A stretch of DNA of 37,881 nucleotides, taken from assembly GCA_015487975.1 (NCBI GenBank), contig WFOS01000103.1:1-37881 (forward strand), written 5' to 3'. This document shows positions 25,449 through 32,276 of the stretch, one piece after another (the stretch's first letter is position 1; each line of letters opens with the position of its first letter). This stretch comes from Ardenticatena sp. GTDB lineage: Bacteria > Chloroflexota > Anaerolineae > Ardenticatenales > Ardenticatenaceae. A program made the position numbers and the translations under genes. The notes below the pieces were generated by a model. The model did not search any database and had not been told where the DNA came from. It saw only the letters and a list, made by a program, of their open reading frames with translations.

Positions 25449-27024
25449 AACGCCCATCGTCATCACGGGCTTCATGGGGACGGGCAAGAGCACGGTGGCC
25501 CCGCTCGTTGCCCAGCGGCTGAACCGACCTTTCATCGACCTGGATGCACGCATCGAGGAGCAGGCGGGTTCTCCCATTGCCGAGATCTTCGCCCAGTCTG
25601 GCGAAGCTGCCTTCCGCCAATTGGAGCAGCAAGCCCTGCGCCGTGCCTTGGAGATCCCCAACGCCGTCATCGCCACGGGAGGCGGGGCGTTGTTGGCGCC
25701 CAGCGCCCAACGTGTTGCCATGCCACGTGCGGTTGTCATCGAGCTACGTGCCCGCCCCGAAACCATTCTCGCCCGCCTGAGCGCCCAAACTGGTCGCCCC
25801 TTGCTCGATGGCGACGACTGGCAGGCGCGCGTGCAGGCCCTCTACCGTGAACGGTGCACGGCGTATAGCCGCCTGCCTTACCACGTGGAGACCGACAATC
25901 ACACACCGGCGGACGTCGCCGATGAGATTCTTGCTCTGCTGGTGTCAGCATCGCCCACAGGAACATCGCCCGAGGTGCGTCGGTTGCCCGTGCGTACGCC
26001 CACAGGCGCGTATCTGATTCTCGTCGGCGACAATGCCGTGGCCGATATGCGAACTGCCCTGCCTGACGCTGAGCGTTTCCAGCGGGTTGCGATGATCACC
26101 GATGCGCATGTGGCCCCCCTGCACGCGGCTGCGCTGCGTGCCGAATGGCTGGCTGGCGGGGTTTCCACCGACGTGTACACCATTCCTGCTGGTGAGCGGG
26201 CCAAGACACTTGAGACGGTCGCTACACTCTACGAACGCCTGCTACACGATGGGCACGATCGGCACTCGCTCATCGTCACATTGGGCGGGGGTGTCGTTGG
26301 GGATTTGGGCGGCTTTGTGGCTGCTACCTACATGCGCGGTATTCCTTTTGTGCAGGTTCCCACTTCGTTGCTGGCGATGGTAGATGCCAGTGTAGGGGGC
26401 AAGGTGGGGGTCGATCATGCTGGCGCCAAAAACATCGTTGGGGCGTTCAAGCACCCACTGCTAGTTGTGGCTGATACCACCTTCCTGGAAACATTGCCGC
26501 CGCGTGAAATTCGTAATGGCTTGGCCGAAGTGGTCAAACACGCCCTCATCGCCGACCCCGAGTTGCTGCATTGGCTCGAACGGGGCACATGGGCGTGGCC
26601 GGCCCTGGTGGAGCGGGCGGTGCGTGTGAAAGTGAACATCGTCGAGCAAGATCCCTTCGAGCATGGCGTGCGGGCGCTGCTCAACCTGGGGCATACGTTT
26701 GGGCACGCGCTGGAGACAGTGAGCGGTTTCAGCCTGGCGCACGGCGAAGCCGTGGCGGTGGGGCTGGTGCTGGCAGCACGGCTGGCAGCGCGGCTGGGCA
26801 TGGCCGATGAATCGCTGGAAAGACGCATCACGCGCGTGCTGAAGCGTCTGGGACTGCCCACCACCTATCCTGCTGACGCCGAGGCTGTCTGGCGGGCGAT
26901 GCAGTTCGACAAGAAAAAGCGTGGCAGGCAATTACGCTTCATCCTGCCGCGCGACGTGGGGCAGGTGGAAGTGGTGCGCGATGTGCCGCGCGAAGCGGTG
27001 TTGGAGGTGCTACGTGGCGCGTGA
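25438..27024 (+). CDS. aroKB: Bifunctional shikimate kinase / 3-dehydroquinate synthase
   Basis: 528 residues with two enzymes of the shikimate pathway fused. Residues 1-170 are shikimate kinase: P-loop GFMGTGKST (11-19), FIDLDARIEE, AFRQLEQQAL, ATGGGALL and the LID region AQTGRPLLDG. Residues about 180-528 are AroB: IPAGERAKTLETV (about 240), LGGGVVGDLGGFVAATYMRG, VPTSLLAMVDASVGGKVGVD, NGLAEVVKHALI (zinc Glu), LNLGHTFGHALE and HGEAVAVG (zinc His residues), and DKKKRGRQLRFILPRDVG. The same order of fusion is known in Thermotoga. It overlaps aroC by 11 bases and mobA by 11 bases. The start has GAGGGAAG upstream. Confidence 0.95.
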   Translation: MRAETPIVITGFMGTGKSTVAPLVAQRLNRPFIDLDARIEEQAGSPIAEIFAQSGEAAFRQLEQQALRRALEIPNAVIATGGGALLAPSAQRVAMPRAVVIELRARPETILARLSAQTGRPLLDGDDWQARVQALYRERCTAYSRLPYHVETDNHTPADVADEILALLVSASPTGTSPEVRRLPVRTPTGAYLILVGDNAVADMRTALPDAERFQRVAMITDAHVAPLHAAALRAEWLAGGVSTDVYTIPAGERAKTLETVATLYERLLHDGHDRHSLIVTLGGGVVGDLGGFVAATYMRGIPFVQVPTSLLAMVDASVGGKVGVDHAGAKNIVGAFKHPLLVVADTTFLETLPPREIRNGLAEVVKHALIADPELLHWLERGTWAWPALVERAVRVKVNIVEQDPFEHGVRALLNLGHTFGHALETVSGFSLAHGEAVAVGLVLAARLAARLGMADESLERRITRVLKRLGLPTTYPADAEAVWRAMQFDKKKRGRQLRFILPRDVGQVEVVRDVPREAVLEVLRGA

Positions 27025-27631
27025 ATCACTTTCGGCGGCAGTGCTGGCAGGCGGCCAGAGCCGCCGCATGGGGCGCGACAAAACGCTGTTACGTCTGCAT
27101 GGCGAACCGCTGATTGCTCGCGTCGTGCGTCGCCTCCATGCCCTGACCGACGATGTGCTGGTGGTGACCAACGAGCCGCAGAAATACGCTCCGCTCCACC
27201 TGCCCGCGCGTTTTGTCGCAGATGTTGGGGGGCCAGGGCAGGGGCCGCTGGCGGGTATTGCGGCTGCGTTGCAGGCCGCGCGGGCTGAGCGGGTGGCCAT
27301 AGTCGCCGCGGACATGCCCTTCCTGAACGTGGCACTTTTGCGCTTCCTCGCCGACTACGCTCCCGAGGCCGACGTGGTGGTGCCCGTCATCGAAGCCGAC
27401 CGCGCCGAAACATTGCACGCCATCTATGGGCGTGGGGCGCTTCCGGCTGTGATGCAGGCTTTGCAGGCGGGGCGGCGGCGCGTGGTTGCCTTTTTCGACA
27501 ACGTGCGCGTTGTCCGTGTCCCCGCCGACGTGTTACGCCCCCTCGACCCCGATTTGCGCAGCTTCTTGAACGCCAACACACCCGAAGAGTGGGCACGGGT
27601 GCTGCTTTTGGCCAACACATCCTCGAAGTGA
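27014..27631 (+). CDS. mobA: Molybdenum cofactor guanylyltransferase
   Basis: 205 residues, GTG start with GGAGGTG five bases upstream. It attaches GMP to molybdopterin to form the guanine dinucleotide cofactor. The nucleotidyltransferase motif LAGGQSRRMGRDKTLL lies at 10-25, DVGGPGQGPLAGIAAAL follows at about 75-91, VAADMPFL (metal Asp) at about 100, and the C-terminal NANTPEEW matches the family's N-x-N-T-P-x-D/E-W. The start codon lies inside the end of aroKB, an 11-base overlap. No other molybdenum cofactor genes or molybdoenzymes are in the window, so its place at the end of an aromatic pathway run is positional rather than functional. Confidence 0.92.
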   Translation: MARESLSAAVLAGGQSRRMGRDKTLLRLHGEPLIARVVRRLHALTDDVLVVTNEPQKYAPLHLPARFVADVGGPGQGPLAGIAAALQAARAERVAIVAADMPFLNVALLRFLADYAPEADVVVPVIEADRAETLHAIYGRGALPAVMQALQAGRRRVVAFFDNVRVVRVPADVLRPLDPDLRSFLNANTPEEWARVLLLANTSSK

Positions 27632-27770
27632 GATCACCTCAAGCGGGCTGAACGCTCGCTTGCCCCTGGCCGTCTGCCCTCTGCGCCTTCGTGCGCTTCA
27701 CCCTTCCGTGCGTCCTTTCTCCCATATCCCGAGACGCTCGATGATTCCGACTACTCACCGTTCTGCCAAC

Positions 27771-27793
27771 AAAAAAGGCCGCACAAGGCGGCC
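27771..27793 (-). terminator. Rho-independent terminator after the antiporter gene
   Basis: On the minus strand GGCCGC pairs with GCGGCC across a 5-base loop and is followed by TTTTTT. It ends transcripts from the lipid kinase-antiporter pair, 130 bases after the antiporter stop. I see no gene or clear terminator for mobA in 27632-27922; a 7-bp hairpin just after mobA lacks a T run. Confidence 0.82.
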
Positions 27794-27922
27794 ATCTGGT
27801 GAAATCCGGCAAATATCCTCGGCGGATCGAGAACGACTGCGGCTAACAGGGTAGTCTTCATACCTATTGAAATATAAATCAACCGCCAATGGGTTGACGC
27901 ACATTCTTCTCGTCGTCGCGCT

Positions 27923-29008
27923 CTAAAAGGGCAAGAAGAAAAACCCAATTGCTAGAATGATAAACACTGCCAATAACTGGATCCCTTCCATCCAGTTGCT
28001 TTCACCATCCAGGGCTACGAATGCCGCAATCAGCGTGGCTGCGCCCAGCGCTTCCAGTTCGAATGGGTTGAATACGAGGTCCATCGGTTCGGGCGCAATG
28101 AATAGACTCAGCAAGACGAGCAATGGGGCCACCAGCAAAGCAATCTGCATGGACGAGCCCAACGCAATGGACATGCTCAGTTCCATTTTGTTTTGTTGTG
28201 CCATGGTGACAGCCACAAGGTGTTCGGCTGCATTGCCCACGATGGGAATGATGATAATCCCCACGAAGAACTCCGAGAGCCCCAGGGCTTCGACCGTCGG
28301 TTCGACCGCTCCCACCAGCACTTCCGAAAGCCAGGCGATTGCAACTGTCGAAAGCCCCAGTACCACCAGCGCCGTGCGCTTGCTCCACTTCGGTTCGTGA
28401 CGGTGGGGTGGGTCCAGGATGGGGAGTTCGGTCCTTTCACGGCGAAAGGTAAAAATCACGCTGAAAGCGTACACCACCAGCATGGTGATCGCTACGCCAA
28501 CGCTCAGCGCTTCGACGGTGTCGTGGCCCCCCCCATTGGCGGTAATAGCGCGGGCAAAGAAGGTCGGAATGGCAAGCGCGATGATCGCTAGCGTCATTTG
28601 GGTGGCTGCCAACCCTGCATTCACCCGGTCGAATGTCTGCACGCCATGCCTGAGCCCCCCAAGAACAATCGCAAGCCCCATGATGAGCAAAAGGTTGCCC
28701 AAAATCGAGCCGGTAATCGAGGCTTTCACGAGTTCGATCAGCCCGGCACGTAGGGCCACAATGGTGATAATCAACTCTGCTGCATTCCCTAATGTGGCGT
28801 TGAGAAAACCGCCCAGGCGTGGCCCCACGTGCAACGCGAGTTCCTCGGTGGCGTCACCGATGAGTTTGGCCAGGGGCACAATCCCCAGCACCGAAACCAG
28901 GAAAATGACCACCTCTCCCAGATGCAACAGTTCGGCAACAAGTGTGAGCGGCACACACACCAAGAGCCAGTAGAGCGGGTTCTTCAGGTATGTTTGCAGT
29001 GCGTTCAT
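27923..29008 (-). CDS. Calcium/proton (cation) antiporter, CaCA family
   Basis: 361 residues with about 11 hydrophobic helices in two inverted halves. The two alpha-repeats carry the exchanger signatures LGNAAELIITIVALRAGLIE (about 74-93) and VGNAAEHLVAVTMAQQNKME (about 254-273), whose Asn and Glu residues bind the cation. A charged cytoplasmic loop (FRRERTELPILDPPHRHEPK) joins the halves, as in Cax/ChaA proteins. It exports Ca2+ in exchange for H+. ATG 29008 overlaps the stop of the upstream lipid kinase (ATGA), so translation is coupled. An in-frame ATG at 29032 is possible but less likely. The 3' end is followed by a terminator at 27771-27793. Confidence 0.92.
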   Translation of the reverse strand: MNALQTYLKNPLYWLLVCVPLTLVAELLHLGEVVIFLVSVLGIVPLAKLIGDATEELALHVGPRLGGFLNATLGNAAELIITIVALRAGLIELVKASITGSILGNLLLIMGLAIVLGGLRHGVQTFDRVNAGLAATQMTLAIIALAIPTFFARAITANGGGHDTVEALSVGVAITMLVVYAFSVIFTFRRERTELPILDPPHRHEPKWSKRTALVVLGLSTVAIAWLSEVLVGAVEPTVEALGLSEFFVGIIIIPIVGNAAEHLVAVTMAQQNKMELSMSIALGSSMQIALLVAPLLVLLSLFIAPEPMDLVFNPFELEALGAATLIAAFVALDGESNWMEGIQLLAVFIILAIGFFFLPF

Positions 29009-29946
29009 GGCGTGCTTTCTACCTCTGTCCATCTTTGAATCGTTTCTTGCGGAAGAATCACCTGCAACGCTTTCGGTACCACTTCGATGGTCACCGGCGT
29101 CGTGCCGTGCACTTCAGCATCCACCTGAACTGGCAAGGGGGGAATCGTCTCGATCACCACCCGCTGGACCTGTTGACGGATGATGGGGGGCAACCCAGCC
29201 CGCCAGCGGAAAGGCGTCTGCAGCGCTGCCCAGAGCAACGCCGCCCAATGACGCCCCTGAAAAATCGTCACATCGAGCCGCCCATCGGTCAAGCGGGCTT
29301 TGGGCGCGAGTGGCACCCCCGCGTAGAGCCGTGCGTTGCTCACCGTTGCCATGACCAGGCGCGTGCGCATTGTGGTCTCGTCCAACGTGATGGAAGCGAT
29401 ATGCCCCTGATAACGTGCCAGGTGGCGCAACGCTTCCCAGATGTACGCAAACCCTTTGAGCCGTTGCTTCGTGTGAAAGTCAACCAAGCGTACCACTTCG
29501 GCATCGAACCCTACACCGGCCACCATGATGAACGCGCGGCCATTGGCGCGTCCGACATCGATGGCTGCCGTTGCCCCGTCCACCAGCACCTGGGCAGCAT
29601 GTTCCAGATTCTGCGCCAGCATCGGGAGCGACGTGGCAATGCCCACTTCCATGGCAAAGACATTCGCCGTCCCAACAGGGAAAATACCCAGGCGCACATT
29701 GGTCCCCACAATGGGCTGGATCACCTCGTTGATTGTCCCATCGCCGCCAGCGGCAATCAGTACATCGATGCCCTCGGCGACGGCTTCACGCGCCAGGTCG
29801 GTCGCATTGCGTTCGGGGGTGGTTTCGCGCCACGTGACCAGCCAGCCATGTTCGACAAGATAGCCCACAGCACGACGGAGGGCATCACGCTGGCCCGGCG
29901 CTGTACCGGCAATGGGATTGAGGATGAGTGTTGCTTTCACTGTCAT
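29005..29946 (-). CDS. Diacylglycerol kinase family lipid kinase (YegS/DgkB-like)
   Basis: 313 residues. The catalytic domain shows LILNPIAG (7-14), GGDGTINEV (67-75, the nucleotide-binding loop shared with NAD kinases) and GIFPVGTANVFAMEV (about 86-100). The C-terminal beta-sandwich has VAGVGFDAEVV (about 149) and GRLDV (about 229). It phosphorylates a lipid alcohol such as diacylglycerol or a sphingoid base; the substrate cannot be read. The ATG at 29946 has no ribosome site but lies eight bases after a perfect -10, so a leaderless mRNA is likely. Its last four bases overlap the antiporter start. It lies directly downstream of the tRNA-Ser terminator. Confidence 0.9.
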   Translation of the reverse strand: MTVKATLILNPIAGTAPGQRDALRRAVGYLVEHGWLVTWRETTPERNATDLAREAVAEGIDVLIAAGGDGTINEVIQPIVGTNVRLGIFPVGTANVFAMEVGIATSLPMLAQNLEHAAQVLVDGATAAIDVGRANGRAFIMVAGVGFDAEVVRLVDFHTKQRLKGFAYIWEALRHLARYQGHIASITLDETTMRTRLVMATVSNARLYAGVPLAPKARLTDGRLDVTIFQGRHWAALLWAALQTPFRWRAGLPPIIRQQVQRVVIETIPPLPVQVDAEVHGTTPVTIEVVPKALQVILPQETIQRWTEVESTP

Positions 29947-29954
29947 GGGCAGGC

Positions 29955-29982
29955 ATTATACGATGAAGTCATCGAGAAGCAA
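29955..29982 (-). promoter_or_regulatory. Promoter of the lipid kinase-antiporter pair (leaderless)
   Basis: On the minus strand TTGCTT (29977-29982), 16 bases, TATAAT (29955-29960, perfect). The -10 ends eight bases before the ATG at 29946. The -35 touches the T run of the tRNA terminator. Confidence 0.6.
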
Positions 29983-29983
29983 C

Positions 29984-30011
29984 AAAAAAAGCGCGGCCAA
30001 GTGACCGCGCT
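29984..30011 (-). terminator. Rho-independent terminator of tRNA-Ser
   Basis: On the minus strand AGCGCGG pairs with CCGCGCT across an 8-base loop, followed by a run of T. It begins four bases after the tRNA 3' end. Confidence 0.88.
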
Positions 30012-30014
30012 AGG

Positions 30015-30104
30015 CGGAGGGAGAGGGATTTGAACCCCCGGTGGGCGCAATGCCCACAACGCATTTCGAGTGCGTCCCGTTCAGCCAGGCTCCGGCATCC
30101 CTCC
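30015..30104 (-). tRNA. tRNA-Ser (anticodon CGA)
   Basis: 90 bases with a full class II cloverleaf. The 7-bp acceptor stem pairs GGAGGGA with TCCCTCC, with discriminator G. The anticodon loop is CTCGAAA, giving CGA (forward strand 30066-30068), which reads UCG. A long variable arm (GTGGGC...GCCCAC) is typical of serine tRNA, and the T loop is TTCAAAT. The terminal CCA is not encoded. It has its own promoter and terminator. Confidence 0.96.
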
Positions 30105-30116
30105 ATGCAGGCCGAT

Positions 30117-30144
30117 AGTATAGCCATTTTTCTTGTTCAGGCAA
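30117..30144 (-). promoter_or_regulatory. Promoter of tRNA-Ser
   Basis: On the minus strand TTGCCT (30139-30144), 16 bases, TATACT (30117-30122). Transcription would start near 30110, a few bases before the mature tRNA 5' end. Confidence 0.65.
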
Positions 30145-30197
30145 ACATTCGAACACGCCAGTGATGCTATGCCATGTATGATGCCGCCATTTGGTCT

Positions 30198-30226
30198 TTG
30201 ACGCTGACCAAACCGCATGGTATACT
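30198..30226 (+). promoter_or_regulatory. Strong promoter of the FtsK-like gene and rsmG
   Basis: TTGACG (30198-30203), exactly 17 bases, TATACT (30221-30226). Transcription would start near 30233, about 30 bases before the ATG at 30263. Confidence 0.72.
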
Positions 30227-30238
30227 TTTCACAATTGT

Positions 30239-30250
30239 GAACATTTGTTC
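30239..30250. promoter_or_regulatory. Putative LexA (SOS) box
   Basis: GAACATTTGTTC, flanked by T and G, fits the GAAC-N4-GTTC box. It lies 12 bases after the -10, just downstream of the predicted start, and partly overlaps a second palindrome (TTCACAATTGTGAA, 30228-30241). Position and sequence match an SOS operator; no LexA gene is in view. Confidence 0.6.
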
Positions 30251-30262
30251 GAGAATAGTGTT

Positions 30263-31363
30263 ATGTGGGGAAACCTAGCGCAGGAACAATCGATCGTGCA
30301 GGCACTGCTGGATGCCGCTGGCTTGCCCGCGGAAGTAGAACGCACAGCAGACCATGGCGAAGCCCACTGGTTCTACCTGCGCACACCACTCGACCCGTCG
30401 GCTTTCGTGGGATTGCATCCTGCTGTGGCGCGTGCATTCGGCGGCGCACAGATGCGAGTGCGCCCTCATCCGCCCTGGCTGGTGCTTGAAATTGTGCGCC
30501 CTGCTCCATTGCGACGCTTCACGCTGGCTGACGTTTGGGCGCATGTGGCGGCCTTGTCGCCCTTCACCGCCTTGTTGGGCGTGAGCGAGGACGATGCCCC
30601 CGTCCATCTCACGCTCGACTACCCCGACAACGCCAGCTTGCTGGTCAGCGGCGGTACCGAAAGCGGCAAAAGCAATCTTCTGCGCCTGCTGGTCCTTTCG
30701 GCAGCCATTTCGACCCCACCACGCGAACTGCGCATGGCGCTTTTGCATGGGCCGCGGGGTGATGCGCTGCAAGTGGTGCGGGCCTTCCCCCACGTCTGGC
30801 ACGTGACGGCACGCCCAGCCTTGCCCATGCTGGTGGAACGCTTGCGTAGACGCTCGCTGCGTGGACGCCCGCCGCTGGTGCTGGTCGTGCTCGACGATGT
30901 GGATGATGTCCTTGTACGGAGTGGCGCGCGGGGGGAAGACGCCCTGCATTGGCTGCTCAGCGAAGGCGCTTCGCATCACGTCGTGACCATTGTGGCTGCT
31001 CGCACGCTTGCCCATCTACCCGCCCCCCTGCGCGACTTGCACCGCCTGCATCTGGCGGCGACACCGGCGGGGGCACACCTGGTCGAAGCTGGCACCCCTC
31101 TGCCCCCACGTGTGCAAGGGGCGCACTTTACCCTGCGGCATGCCAGTCTGGGGACTGAAACAACGGTGCGTGTGCCATGGTGTGGTGAACGCGCCTGTGC
31201 CCACGTGGTCCGCTGGTATCTCGCGCATCGCCCGGTGGTCGAACCACTGGCGGAAGGGGAAAGCCCCTCACCAACGCCGTCTGACGAGGCTGAGCAGCAG
31301 ACACCCCTGGCTGATGGACCCGACGACACCATCATTCCGGAGTTGACCTTGGATGATGAGTAA
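30263..31363 (+). CDS. FtsK/SpoIIIE-like DNA translocase ATPase
   Basis: 366 residues. An N-terminal 115-residue domain of unknown fold precedes an FtsK-type motor: SLLVSGGTESGKSNLLRLLV contains the P-loop (130-137), HGPRGDALQVVRAFPHVWHV matches the FtsK 'DPKGGEL...PHL' region, and PPLVLVVLDDVDDVL is Walker B (about 204-217). There are no membrane helices and no gamma DNA-reading domain. The last 40 residues are acidic and Pro-rich. It is smaller than cell-division FtsK and resembles soluble FtsK-like ATPases. ATG 30263 has no clear ribosome site but fits the promoter. The last 11 bases overlap rsmG. The promoter carries a putative SOS box; E. coli ftsK is likewise SOS-inducible. Confidence 0.75.
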   Translation: MWGNLAQEQSIVQALLDAAGLPAEVERTADHGEAHWFYLRTPLDPSAFVGLHPAVARAFGGAQMRVRPHPPWLVLEIVRPAPLRRFTLADVWAHVAALSPFTALLGVSEDDAPVHLTLDYPDNASLLVSGGTESGKSNLLRLLVLSAAISTPPRELRMALLHGPRGDALQVVRAFPHVWHVTARPALPMLVERLRRRSLRGRPPLVLVVLDDVDDVLVRSGARGEDALHWLLSEGASHHVVTIVAARTLAHLPAPLRDLHRLHLAATPAGAHLVEAGTPLPPRVQGAHFTLRHASLGTETTVRVPWCGERACAHVVRWYLAHRPVVEPLAEGESPSPTPSDEAEQQTPLADGPDDTIIPELTLDDE

Positions 31364-32069
31364 GCCTATGCCTGTCCCACCACCGCCCATTCCGCTGACA
31401 CCCGAACAGGAGCAGCAGTTGAACGCCTATGCCGACGCCCTGCGCGCGGGCAATCGTCGGTCGAACCTGACGGCGATCACCGACCGCGATGAGATCTTCG
31501 TCAAACATTTTTGGGATACCCTGGCCATCGTGCCGCACCTGGACACCCTGCTTCCCCCACATGCCCGCGTGATCGACGTCGGGACGGGGGGCGGCATTCC
31601 GGGATTGGTGCTGGCAATTGCACGTCCCACCTGGCGTATGACCCTGCTGGATGCTACCCGCAAAAAAGTGCGCTTTGTGGAAGCGACTGCGCACGCCTTG
31701 GGCCTTTCCAATGTCCAGGTGGTATGGGGACGAGCCGAAGAGGTGGCCCGCGAGCAAGAGCATCGCGAAGCGTACGATGCCGCTGTTGCCCGGGCGGTCG
31801 CTTCGCTGCGTGTGCTGGCCGAATTCTGCTTGCCGTTCGTGCGGGTGGGCGGTTGGTGGTGCGCGATGAAAGGTCCTGCGGTCGCAGAGGAAGCTGCCGA
31901 GGCCGAGGCCGCCATCAGGCTGCTCGGCGGTGATGCGCCGCAGGTGGTGGATGTTGCCGTGCCGGGGTTGGATGCGCGCCGCACGCTTGTGCTCGTGCGC
32001 AAGGGAGCCCCCACCCCAGAAACCTATCCCCGCCGTGCGGGCGTGCCCCACAAGCGCCCCCTAATGTGA
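31353..32069 (+). CDS. rsmG: 16S rRNA (guanine527-N7)-methyltransferase
   Basis: 238 residues. It methylates G527 of 16S rRNA with S-adenosylmethionine. The N-terminal NLTAITDRDEIFVKHFWDTL, the SAM-binding IDVGTGGGIPGLVLAIARP (about 73-91), LLDATRKKVRFVEATAHALG (about 97-116) and the VARAVASLRVLAEFCLPF segment are typical of RsmG/GidB. The C-terminus ends in the family's YPRRAGVPHKRPL. Its start overlaps the FtsK-like gene by 11 bases; ATG 31356 and 31368 are alternatives. The usual partner genes (mnmG, parAB) are not beside it. In 32070-32276 I see only a small CCCT/AGGG hairpin with a GAAA loop (32141-32168), with no T run. Confidence 0.93.
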   Translation: MMSKPMPVPPPPIPLTPEQEQQLNAYADALRAGNRRSNLTAITDRDEIFVKHFWDTLAIVPHLDTLLPPHARVIDVGTGGGIPGLVLAIARPTWRMTLLDATRKKVRFVEATAHALGLSNVQVVWGRAEEVAREQEHREAYDAAVARAVASLRVLAEFCLPFVRVGGWWCAMKGPAVAEEAAEAEAAIRLLGGDAPQVVDVAVPGLDARRTLVLVRKGAPTPETYPRRAGVPHKRPLM

Positions 32070-32276
32070 GGTGGGGAATCTGCCCCTGCACGATGGAAGC
32101 AGACAGCCGCGCTGCCAAACCTGTTTCCAAGGCTATGCTGCCCTCTGTGGGCGAAAGCCCCAACAGGGCACTATCTGCCAATGTCCCCACGCGCGCAGCA
32201 TGGTGAGCACCCATTCATAGGTAGCAACATCCCCACGTGAAGCGCTTGCACCGTCGTTTGTACGAGGGCGTATCGG

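Noticed and set aside
27751..27860. A small minus-strand gene (starting MKTTLLAAVV) after the antiporter
   Set aside because: It runs through the terminator hairpin at 27771-27793 and has no recognisable features.
32141..32168. A terminator for rsmG or the Dna2-like gene
   Set aside because: The hairpin (outer CCCT/AGGG, inner GGGC-GAAA-GCCC) is short with an unpaired internal loop and no T run on either strand.
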